DNA from: Luidia sarsii
Taxonomy: Eukaryota; Echinodermata; Asteroidea; Paxillosida; Luidiidae
Direction: 5' to 3'
Assembly: GCA_949987565.1 (NCBI GenBank)
Contig: OX465109.1
Coordinates: forward strand, 16,018,226 to 16,082,225
DNA: 64,000 nt
The notes below the pieces were generated by a model. It worked only from the letters and a program-made list of their open reading frames with translations, ran no database searches and was not told the DNA's origin. Of this stretch, positions 59,701 through 64,000 are shown one piece after another (the stretch's first letter is position 1; every line of letters starts with the position of its first letter). The position numbers and the translations under genes are program-made.

Positions 59701-61427
59701 TGATGTAGTAGAGAAGGAACTTGGGCTTGCCGAAGACGTTGGCCGAGACGAGGCACGTGAGGTACAGACCCTCGATGAACATCCAGAAGAAAGCGCACAG
59801 GCGCCCGTACTCACGGATCGTCTCGAACGCCTCGCATAGGACCGGCTGCGGAGGATTAAGACAAACCCGGAGAATCGAATACTACACACACCGAAGTGCA
59901 TTGCGTGTAATTATACGCGGCCATGGGATATACGATGCTATTCGGTGATACCATTCCGAAAACCACTTGAGTCGAGTTCGGGCGGGCGCGTTCTCGGCTT
60001 GTTGGTGAACAACCCTGGCGATAGACACTATAAACATCTAAGCCATGAAAATAGGGTGAAAATGTCATTTAGCCGTGAAAAGAAAATTCACCGTGTTTTC
60101 ACCCCTATTCCATGGCACACAGTTAGCCGAGTCATTTTCACGGTGTTTTCACCTGTGGTCTCCAAGGCCACATTCCTGGTGGTAAATGGCTAGAGGCAAT
60201 TTAGAAGTATCTTGGAGTGACAGTTACAAGGACACCATACAGTACCTCTATGGGGACTGGTGGTCCCTACTGGTAATTGAATTAGCCATCCCCCAAGGCT
60301 GGAGCTTGCCACCCTATATATTCAATAGTTTTTCACAGTCTCTTTGGTGACATGAAGATGTCCTTATCAGGTCAGAAAGGCGATTATTTTCACGGTGAAT
60401 TCACTGTAAAATGCACCATGAAATCACAGTGACTTTTTAGTTTCACGGCGAAATGACATTTTCACCTCATTTTCACCGTTTAGATGTTCATAGTGAGATA
60501 GAGGTGGGGTTTGATTCGGTTCCGACTGCAGCGTTCTCGGGCATGAATCTAGTGCCTTGTGGGGACCTATAGTTCGATAGGTTGAGCGGGTCTCCACGGG
60601 TAAATTGTAAAGGTGTATAGTCTCCACAAGGTTTTCACGAGACGGATTTTTGGAAATAACTCAAAAACCAGGAAATTCGTGATGGGTAAGAATCAGCCGC
60701 AAATTGAAGTGTTATAATGTAATAATAATAATAGGTGATTCTTATAGAGCGCATTTCATTACTGACAGAAACCTCAATGCGCTTAACAGTTTACAAAATA
60801 AACAAAACAGTTTATAATCTACAGATTAAACAGATGTGTTTTCAGTTTAACCTTAAATGTATCAAAATTTCCAGAAGTCCGGAGCTAGTTTCTGGAAAGC
60901 CCTCCCTCCATAGGATTTAGTATTGGAATAAACTGGAATAAACCTCTATATAAAGTGACATACGGTCTAAACTTCTACCCAGAAAAGTGAATATGGTTGA
61001 AATGGGAGCGTTTTTAAGACCTCGTTTCTCACTCGGTTGTATAGTGCACGTTAACAAAGCAATATCTTCACAAGGATACAAACATTTTGTATGTATGAGT
61101 GCGTCTGTTTGTGTGGTTCGAGCGCGAGAACACTAATACACTGTTCGCGTGTGAAGAACAGACCGCCTGAATTCGACCTTGGAAGCTTGGCATCGCCGGT
61201 CTGTATGGTCCCTGCCTCTCCCACCCTCTCCCGTCCCTCTCTCTCTCCCCTCCCACCCCCTGCTCTGGCTCACCGTCAGGTGTATGGTCTTGATATCGTT
61301 GATGCCACGGTACGTGTTGATGTCCTTGTAGCGCTTGTCGGCGATCAGAATCACCTCCAGCGTCATGCGGATGAGGAAGGCCGCGAAGAAGTGCTTGTGG
61401 ATCTTGATCCGGTTGCAGTTCAGGCTC
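44593..61427 (-). CDS. Class B1 (secretin-family) neuropeptide GPCR, PDF-receptor-like; partial, six exons
   Basis: Six minus-strand exons join in frame through GT-AG introns: 61427-61274, 59845-59692, 58642-58582, 47427-47358, 46077-45992 and 44779-44593. The product (about 204 residues here) spans the end of TM1/ICL1 through TM7 of a seven-helix receptor that binds peptide hormones and couples to G proteins, classically Gs/cAMP, at the plasma membrane. Class B hallmarks in order are ICL1 NCNRIKIH, TM3 Cys (LCEA), WMFIEGLYL, ECL2 CW, the ICL3 stretch NIVRVLVTKLR, TM6 PLLG and TM7 QGFF..YCFLN. The mix of EGLYL, NIVRVLVTKLR and PLLGVANL looks closest to PDF receptors of invertebrates. CRH/DH44 or calcitonin receptors are the alternatives. 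Introns measure about 1.4, 1.0, 11.2, 1.3 and 1.2 kb. The hormone-binding domain, TM1 and C-tail exons were not found. Class B identity is secure; the PDF assignment is inference. Confidence 0.93.
44905..45235. repeat. Dispersed copies of the 45-bp satellite motif, with foldback arrangement
   Basis: Three or four copies of the satellite core occur here in alternating orientation. The pair at about 45075-45178 forms an imperfect inverted repeat: tctcaaaagttagagggcc facing ggccctctaacttttgaga. The right flank (ttcatgtattgcaagtcatt, then gagcagtttgcaacagttt) closely matches the sequence just right of the satellite array (54333-54390). The left part also has gcaaactgcttactga in reverse. These copies therefore preserve the boundary of the interspersed element from which the array grew. 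Confidence 0.85.
45365..45865. repeat. Imperfect repeats of the GAATCCTGCA type
   Basis: aatcctgcaatgtgtcaact ctcatgtgccct is repeated three times at 45740-45835, and related units extend to 45365. The block ends aggattccgcaggatttggg aagg, as in the 22685-23070 block. It lies in the intron between GPCR exons F and E. Confidence 0.7.
45885..45960 (-). mobile_element. Partial copy of the CTGANGA repeat
   Basis: The minus strand has ctcctgatgaccggcagagc acgcactgc, but the GAAAC half is replaced by attaacatagatg. The left border gcggtgacaccgtgtaacac matches the foldback family. Confidence 0.5.
45992..46077 (-). CDS. GPCR exon E: TM5 and ICL3
   Basis: The exon is 86 nt (28 codons + 2), acceptor tcccatag, donor gtgagcag. 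It encodes INVLFLINIVRVLVTKL followed by RDSNSSETKQI. The NIVRVLVTKLR run is a near-diagnostic TM5/ICL3 signature of PDF, calcitonin and CRH receptors. The basic residues following TM5 form the G-protein-coupling surface. The exon ends in AG, completed to Arg by exon F. Confidence 0.94.
46218..46385 (-). mobile_element. tRNA-derived SINE, minus copy
   Basis: In minus sense it reads cttctgactggcgcccctac cccggcaaagactagttgac, then gagctggttagctcagatgg taagagcgcc and the B-box ggttcaagtcc. It lies in the GPCR intron between exons E and D. Confidence 0.78.
46555..46605 (-). repeat. Single dispersed satellite-core copy
   Basis: agagggcctggtgtttcgat ccaagcaggacctttctcaaagg is the core unit in minus orientation within the intron between GPCR exons E and D. 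Confidence 0.75.
46896..47053 (+). pseudogene. THAP-domain fragment with frameshift
   Basis: From the ATG at 46896 the frame reads MVKRYLYFYCNSDYGYPG and then GDFRPFPKQK. Moving back one base at 46991 gives EKCFQWLRACSGRARQCGRS before a TGA at 47051-47053. Together these match the MVK..C..CNSD..Y...FFPFPKPK..EKCLRWI..CGR pattern of a THAP-domain subfamily common in marine invertebrates (as I recall it). The first zinc-binding Cys is not visible (Tyr-rich instead), and the C-terminal Cys-x2-His is absent. The frameshift is beside the aaaacaaaag run. This is most likely a decayed transposon or gene fragment. It lies between GPCR exons E and D on the opposite strand. Confidence 0.6.
47218..47312. 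repeat. Inverted pair of satellite-core copies
   Basis: A minus-oriented core (gggcccggcgtttcgatccta) and a plus-oriented core (gagaacggtccttctaggatc, gaaacgttt) face each other across about 30 bp, ending about 45 bp from GPCR exon D. Confidence 0.75.
47358..47427 (-). CDS. GPCR exon D: ECL2 and start of TM5
   Basis: The exon is 70 nt (1 + 23 codons), acceptor ctttcccag, donor gtgagct. It reads CWKDHAVSNYYLIIEVPRNG and ends ALI in phase 0. The CW pair is the class B ECL2 signature; the Cys bonds to TM3. The segment YYLIIEVPR resembles the ECL2/TM5 entry of PDF receptors (WILEGPR-like in the fly protein, as I recall it). A dispersed copy of the 45-bp satellite element lies only about 50 bp away at 47218-47312. 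Confidence 0.92.
47830..48760. repeat. GA-rich tract (gagagaagagagaagag)n
   Basis: gagaagagagaagagagag units form blocks of about 120 bp (for example 47990-48060, 48060-48130, 48240-48310) that each contain gggggagagagag. It lies in the long GPCR intron, left of the assembly gap. Confidence 0.95.
48801..49000. other. Assembly gap (200 N)
   Basis: Exactly 200 unknown bases, a size often used as a placeholder, so the true length is unknown. The left side is purine-rich on the plus strand. The right side is pyrimidine-rich. No receptor codons are lost, since exons D and C on either side join in phase. Confidence 1.
49001..49130. repeat. CT-rich tract right of gap
   Basis: tctgtatttctccctcccat c is repeated, with tctctccc runs. 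Confidence 0.9.
49538..49792. mobile_element. MITE, TGTGACCCGGCACA family, copy 2
   Basis: The element is about 255 bp with ends tgtgaccctgcacaacgaca and gctgtgccgggtcaca. It lies in the 11-kb GPCR intron, right of the assembly gap. It is in the same orientation as copy 1. Confidence 0.87.
50811..50932. repeat. 61-bp tandem duplication
   Basis: tgtttgtgaatgacttcatg tttcgaacatcaggtaccag acatagagtaacgcatgcat is repeated once with a few changes. It lies in the GPCR intron. Confidence 0.88.
51075..51180 (+). mobile_element. Degenerate tRNA-derived SINE fragment
   Basis: gtagttgactaattgaggag ggcgccatataag followed by ggtaagatagccggtacacg caaaaccagaa matches the SINE family with many substitutions. 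Confidence 0.5.
51294..51526. mobile_element. MITE, TGTGACCCGGCACA family, copy 3
   Basis: The element is about 233 bp with ends tgtgacccggcacaacaaca and gttgtgccgggtcaca. The middle has lost about 20 bp relative to the other copies. It is also in the long GPCR intron. Confidence 0.87.
52340..54330. repeat. 45-bp satellite array, about 44 copies, with higher-order structure
   Basis: The monomer is ctctaacttttgagaaaggt followed by cctgctaggatcgaaacgtc and aggcc. Because 45 is divisible by three, the minus strand stays open as a meaningless 15-residue protein repeat. Variant monomers (cgtcggcc lacking one base, gcatcg, gaatcgtcag, gcactctaacc, gaggaagg) recur in order. The cgtcggcc variant is at 52372, 52596 and 52865, spacings of 224 and 269 bp, equal to five and six monomers minus one base. 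That indicates amplification by multi-monomer units. GGTCCT and AGGATC can pair as a small hairpin inside each monomer. The array sits in the GPCR's longest intron. Confidence 0.95.
54430..54535 (+). mobile_element. tRNA-derived SINE, truncated 5' part
   Basis: ctaagggctggatagctcag atggtaagagcg gives the A-box. The B-box equivalent cattcaaatacc is degenerate. The 5' actagt block is missing. It begins about 100 bp right of the satellite array's flank. Confidence 0.68.
54972..55128. repeat. Perfect 44-bp inverted repeat (foldback element)
   Basis: 54972-55015 (atataggaaggtttgcggtg ... ctcttaaa) and 55085-55128 are exact reverse complements over 44 bases, separated by 69 bases. The spacer contains an inner hairpin (ggttctgaaaagaacc) and actcgacgtttcgaccag. 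The same family lies at 38555-38715 and in part at 45885-45960, and its leader (aataagacttaaggctttgc) also occurs at 20970. Perfect arms suggest recent formation. Confidence 0.88.
55405..55690. other. Unidentified recurrent coding-like motif, inverted pair
   Basis: The minus strand at 55412-55484 reads LSRQLGEHVDDDERVDIEEM. The plus strand at 55533-55674 reads MDVNPAAHVPENLEF and later SRLDYDKRELVDTEELR. The minus strand at 39404-39460 has RQLGEHVNSEERVDTEEL and the plus strand at 39542-39575 has ERVDT twice. The same residues recur in both orientations at two sites 16 kb apart, sharing gtgctcccctagctgcctag. I do not recognise the family. It could be part of a transposon protein or just non-coding repeat. 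Confidence 0.4.
56150..56925. repeat. GA-rich tract
   Basis: Irregular gggagagag purine DNA with no clear unit. Frames of over 250 codons on the minus strand are artefacts. Confidence 0.93.
57538..57791. mobile_element. MITE, TGTGACCCGGCACA family, copy 4, inserted beside THAP fragment
   Basis: The element is about 254 bp with ends tgtgacccggcacaacgaca and gctgtgccgggtcaca. Its right end abuts the THAP-domain fragment at 57792, truncating it. The bases around both ends read atat, compatible with a short target duplication. Confidence 0.87.
57792..57940 (-). pseudogene. THAP-domain fragment (N-terminal half) with one-base frameshift, cut by a MITE
   Basis: Starting at the ATG complementary to 57940, the frame reads MSAKHCTVPLCNSNKRN then ISFHLFPKDKILREK. 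The Cys-x4-Cys pair, the SFHxFP motif and LREK are the start of a THAP zinc-binding DNA-binding domain (C2CH), found in P-element-like transposases and host THAP proteins. After REK the frame loses the invariant Trp. Ignoring one A of the A5 run at 57833-57837 gives KWIMKIRRGEG, the expected continuation, so a single inserted base breaks the frame. The sequence then ends abruptly at the TGTGACCCGG MITE (57538-57791), beyond which the THAP continuation is not seen. The bases GAG-gtgagg could alternatively be a splice donor. The fragment lies inside the GPCR's long intron, same strand. Confidence 0.75.
58007..58480. mobile_element. CACTA-like MITE with TAA target duplication
   Basis: The element is 474 bp, begins cactataaacatcttaacca, ends ccgtttagatgttcatggtg, and is flanked by TAA (58004-58006 and 58481-58483). 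The interior shares the block ccaccaggaaagtggccttg (inverse orientation) with the other copies. It carries no transposase frame, so it would need enzyme from elsewhere. It lies in the GPCR intron, about 100 bp from exon C. Confidence 0.9.
58582..58642 (-). CDS. GPCR exon C: TM4
   Basis: This short exon has 61 nt (2 + 19 codons + 2), acceptor taccacag, donor gtaagaa. It encodes VLPIPIVTGWVIAMYFTSNA, the body of TM4 including the invariant TM4 Trp, and ends in the first two bases of an Arg codon completed by exon D. It lies on the right side of the 11-kb intron, just past a CACTA-like MITE at 58007-58480. Confidence 0.92.
58777..59190 (-). mobile_element. Second SINE-like family with Ser-like tRNA head
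   Basis: The region at 59112-59186, read on the minus strand, is tRNA-like: ctcggtgatcgaatggttaa gac, anticodon-arm-like gcgctagaaac, and the T-arm cgcgggttcgaatcccgc. The acceptor ends gctcgg/ccgagc pair. The tail side (58777-58862) has gcgtcgaggagaatgtatac and tgctcagtgctttgcccgat g, which also occur with the copies at 42215, 59365 and 61945. The D- and anticodon-stems pair poorly, so this is a SINE head, not a functional tRNA. Confidence 0.65.
59265..59340 (+). mobile_element. Copy of the CTGANGA...CGAAACG repeat
   Basis: ctcttgatgacgacgggcag agtacacacgacccgaaacg ttgac and the hairpin accggctcttctcagagcca c are present. It sits between two SINE-like fragments. Confidence 0.55.
59365..59520. 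repeat. Palindromic junction of two SINE-like tails
   Basis: cactgagtgctcagtgcttt gcccggtgcctga is followed within 10 bp by ttcaggcagctcgggcatcg ggcaaagcactcagcactca. It forms a long imperfect hairpin. The outer flanks gctcgacgtgataa and gtccagcaagggc / cctcaacgcaagc are the family's usual borders in opposite orientation. Confidence 0.7.
59692..59845 (-). CDS. GPCR exon B: TM3, ICL2 and start of TM4
   Basis: The exon is 154 nt: 51 codons plus one base, acceptor ctccgcag, donor gtgcgta. It begins PVLCEAFETIREYGRLCA and continues FFWMFIEGLYLTCLV, then ANVFGKPKFLLYYIIGW. The Cys of LCEA is the TM3 cysteine that forms the family's disulfide with ECL2. EGLYL carries the conserved TM3 Glu (E3.50). 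The exon ends inside TM4 at the GW motif and its last base pairs in phase with the next exon. Confidence 0.95.
60026..60495. mobile_element. CACTA-like MITE with AGA target duplication
   Basis: The element is 470 bp, begins cactataaacatctaagcc, ends tttagatgttcatagtg, and is flanked by AGA (60023-60025 and 60496-60498). It is nearly identical to the copy at 58007-58480 and in the same orientation, indicating recent activity. It lies in the intron between GPCR exons A and B. Confidence 0.9.
61274..61427 (-). CDS. GPCR exon A: ICL1 and TM2
   Basis: The exon is 154 nt: one base of a split codon, then 51 codons. It starts after the acceptor catgacag and ends at the donor gtgagcc. It reads SLNCNRIKIHKHFF, then AAFLIRMTLEVILIADKRYK and a hydrophilic ECL1 ending KTIHLT. 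The NCNRIKIH segment is the ICL1/TM2 junction; its His occupies the conserved class B H2.50 site. The preceding exon must end with two bases of an Arg or Gly/Ser-type codon and carry TM1. No such exon is evident to the right within the window. Confidence 0.93.
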
Positions 61428-61944
61428 CTGTCATGAGAGAAGGGGCGAAAAAGTTCAGTCAGAAAAAGAATACAACTACACAGTCCACGGATGAACGATT
61501 CAATGAGGGTGGACCATAGAACTCTATATTTAAACTAGAGTGCGCATTCCCCTATCAACGCGCGGTACGAACGTGTGCCGACATGGACGCGCATCCGCCA
61601 TTACCAAAGAGGGCAACTTCAGCTCGAAGTGCCCGGATGTCAGTAGCAATCGCGCGTAATATGAATGGGGAAAGGTATACCCGAAAGGATGTGAATGCGG
61701 AAACTAAAATGTTATAGAAATGTTTTTTAGTAATGAAAGGAAAAGCCATCAATACCTCAAGGGATTGGCGAATTTTAATGTCCTACTTTCTTTTGTAAAA
61801 AAATGGGATAAGTTTGCCCCATAGACATCCATGCATTTGCCCTCTTTGGTAATGGCGTCGCAGTCCCCTTGTCGGCACACGTCACGCGATGAGTGCGCAC
61901 TCTAGTTTATTTATAGAGCTCTATGGGGTGGACCCAACTCAACT

Positions 61945-62190
61945 TTATAATAAGCACTGTGCTCTCAGTACTTTTGCCAGCTCGCAAAACAACAACAACA
62001 ACAGCTCGGGCGGGATTGGAACCCGCGAGTCCTGCCGTTTCGGGTGGAGACTGACGTCTACGCCACTTGACCATTGAGCGGGTACCGCCATTGCGTCATA
62101 GATATAATTATATTTGCGTCGAGGAGAACGTAATTCAATGAAGGTTTGCGCTGCTCGACGTAATAAGCACTGCCTACCCAGTGCTTATCT
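61945..62190 (-). mobile_element. Second SINE-like family, copy with tRNA-like head
   Basis: On the minus strand cgctcaatggtcaagtggcg tagacgt and the B-box ggttccaatcc (62005-62085) resemble a tRNA. An acaacaacaacaac stretch and gcactgtgctctcagtac follow toward 61949. A second tail (gcgtcgaggagaacgtaatt ... cccagtgctta) occupies 62114-62190. Confidence 0.62.
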
Positions 62191-62394
62191 TATAATATGC
62201 CTCCTAGATTATCGTGTACAATACCAAGATGAAAGATGTTGCCTTGAAGGCATCTCTGCGATGAAATAATACATCAGGGAATGGCATCCGTATATATCAT
62301 GACATCGGTGTCACATTAAGTTTAGCATTGCATGTCATGCCGTGGATGGTCGTGCCATGCGGTTTACGTTACACTGTCCTGTCATATCATATCA

Positions 62395-62720
62395 CCCGTC
62401 ACGTCACGTCACGTCACGCTACGTCACGCTACGCCACGTCACGTCATCCCATGCAGCTGTTACGACACGTCATGTTGGTTTCGCGTATATACTGTCTTGT
62501 CCTATCAGACCGCGTGACGTCACACGTGCGCGCCGTGTCGTGGTGGTTCTGTCCTGTTCGGTCAAAGTGTCATTTAAGAGTGCTAGAGTGTCATTTAAGT
62601 TCCTGGTATTCAGTGACGTCACGCGTCACGTCAAGTCATGGCATGTCATTCGGTGACGTAGCATGCCGTGATATGCTATGCCGTGCCGCGTTGGTACCGC
62701 GTTCACGTATAGCACACGCC
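62395..62720. repeat. Degenerate CACGT(CA)-rich repeat
   Basis: cccgtcacgtcacgtcacgt cacgctacgtcacg becomes progressively degenerate to the right. It is rich in CG and CRE-like words (tgacgtca) that arise from the repeat. Confidence 0.8.
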
Positions 62721-63245
62721 ATGTCACGCCATGGAATATCAAGTAGATTGGCACGGGCATTAATTCCAAACTTAAACCTTTGGAAGTCTCGAATCTCCGA
62801 AGCTTTGGAGTTGGTTATGCCTTAGTTACGCAAATCTATCACTTGTCACTTCTTATTCTGCCTTATACTCCATACAGTATTAGTGAGCTATTTATGCAGG
62901 GTTATACCACGAAGTTTCTCGACAAGATTCATTGATATACGATATTCGAAGTAACCAGGGCAATTTTGGTCCTTGGGGTAACCTGTAGGGACATACGAGC
63001 TTACATTCATGCACAAAGCATCGTGGATTACTGACTTTTGTGAATAACGCACACCGCGTGGGCAAAATGGACCTCGGGTTAGTCCGAACATGAGACCCGC
63101 GCCCCGCTATGCAATTTCCGGGCCCGACGGCATAGGCGTTGTGCGCGCTGTTGTGCGGCCCTCCCACGCCGGAAGAGCTGGGCACTTACAGGCGCTAAAA
63201 ATAACCGCTTGCTCTAACTGATACCACGCTTCATTTATCAAGGGA
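62720..63245. other. No gene seen; GPCR upstream exon not found
   Basis: I looked here for a TM1 exon of the receptor on the minus strand and found none. Frames of 67 and 97 codons at 62888-63185 are not hydrophobic enough for TM1. Confidence 0.5.
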
Positions 63246-63249
63246 CAAC

Positions 63250-64000
63250 TATCAAGAGAGAGAGAGAGCGGGGTTAGGGGGTGCGAGAGGGAGAGTGAAG
63301 AGAGGGAAAGGAGAGAATAGAGAGAGAGGGATAAGGGAAGATGGAGAGAGAGGGATAGGAGAGGGGGAAGAGAAGAGAGAGGGAGGGGAGAGGAAGAGAG
63401 AGCGAAAGGGAGATAGAGAGACGGGAGAGAGGAGAGGGGAAAGGAGAAGAGAGAGGGGAATATGGAGATAGATAGGGAGGGAGATAGAGAGGAGAGAGGA
63501 AAAGAGAAAAGAGAGGGAGGGGAATATGGAGAGAGATAGGGACGGAGAGAGAGGAGAGGAGAGGGGGATAAAGAAGGGAGAGGGAGGAGAAGATAGAGAG
63601 AGAGGGAGGGAGGGAGGGAGAGAGAAGAGGAGAGGGGAAAGAAAAGAGAGAGAGGGGGAAGAGAGAGAGAGGAGGGAGGGATAGAGAGAGAGGAGAGGGA
63701 GAAAGAGACAGAACGGTTGGCGAAGGGGAGAGGAAGAGGGAGGAGGAGGAGAGAGGGGAGAATAGAGGTGAGGCGAGGGGGGGTAAAAGACAGAACGATT
63801 GACGGGCGAGGGAAATGGTGAGAGAGGGGGCAGTGAGAAAGAGAGGGGAAAGAAGGGAGGGGGCAGAGATGGAGAAAGAATGACGGTTAAAGACAGAAAC
63901 AAAGACAGAGGCAGCAGGAGAGTGGTAGAAAGGGGGGGAGAGAGAGTAAAATCAAATAGACAGAGAGTACAAGTGAGAGGGGAGGGGGAGAGAGACGATA
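63250..64000. repeat. GA-rich tract at window edge
   Basis: Irregular gagagggagag purine tract with cagaacggttggcgaagggg and cagaacgattgacgggcgag similar islets 70 bp apart. It continues past the window. Confidence 0.93.

Noticed and set aside
62395..62720. Cluster of CRE-like regulatory sites
   Set aside because: The TGACGTCA-like words arise from the CACGT repeat itself.
62888..63185. TM1 exon of the receptor
   Set aside because: Minus-strand frames lack a 20-residue hydrophobic stretch and no acceptor/donor pair of the right phase is evident.

Overview
This window is eukaryotic (metazoan) genomic DNA. The evidence is a multi-exon G-protein-coupled receptor gene with GT-AG introns, tRNA-derived SINEs, many families of short inverted-repeat (MITE-like) elements, a non-LTR retrotransposon tail, long purine/pyrimidine minisatellites, and TTAGGG-like DNA. 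The receptor type, repeat style and frequent AGGCCTATA words fit a marine invertebrate, perhaps an ambulacrarian or cephalochordate. The sequence alone does not settle the species.

The only gene I can support with confidence is on the minus strand at 44593-61427. Six consecutive exons there (61274-61427, 59692-59845, 58582-58642, 47358-47427, 45992-46077, 44593-44779) splice in compatible phases. They encode transmembrane helices 2 to 7 of a class B1 (secretin-family) neuropeptide receptor, most like PDF receptors and next most like CRH/DH44 or calcitonin receptors. The extracellular domain and TM1 exons must lie to the right, probably beyond the window. The C-terminal tail exon(s) lie left of 44593 and were not found. 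The 11-kb intron between the TM4 and ECL2 exons holds most of the interesting material: a ~2-kb 45-bp satellite, MITEs, two THAP-domain remnants in or beside this intron, SINE fragments, large GA tracts and a 200-N assembly gap.

Layout. 1-3.9 kb: GA repeat, a 140-bp direct duplication and a 22-bp minisatellite. 3.95-6.93 kb: giant 10-bp CT minisatellite. 7.5-8.2 kb: two inverted-repeat elements side by side. 8.7-10.9 kb: second CT minisatellite. 11.4-14.3 kb: mostly unique, no gene seen. 14.4-15.5 kb: CT tract facing a GA tract. 16-19.4 kb: SINE and several MITEs, one nested. 20-21.5 kb: GA and 9-bp repeats. 21.8-23.9 kb: TTAA MITE and LINE tail. 24.4-28 kb: 14-bp and GACA/GACAGG arrays. 29-31 kb: three MITEs. 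31.6-33.4 kb: TTG-rich array. 34.5-44.5 kb: dense MITEs, telomere-like DNA, LINE tail and SINEs. 44.6-61.4 kb: receptor gene. 61.9-64 kb: SINE, CACGT-rich DNA and a GA tract.

Nearly all long open frames here (up to 1035 codons) are stop-free readings of simple repeats and are not genes. The most notable points are the PDF-receptor-like gene, the 45-bp satellite that can be traced to a dispersed parent element, a MITE family with clear 3-bp target duplications, a nested insertion with a readable empty site, and two THAP fragments that each carry a one-base frameshift in or beside an A-run.
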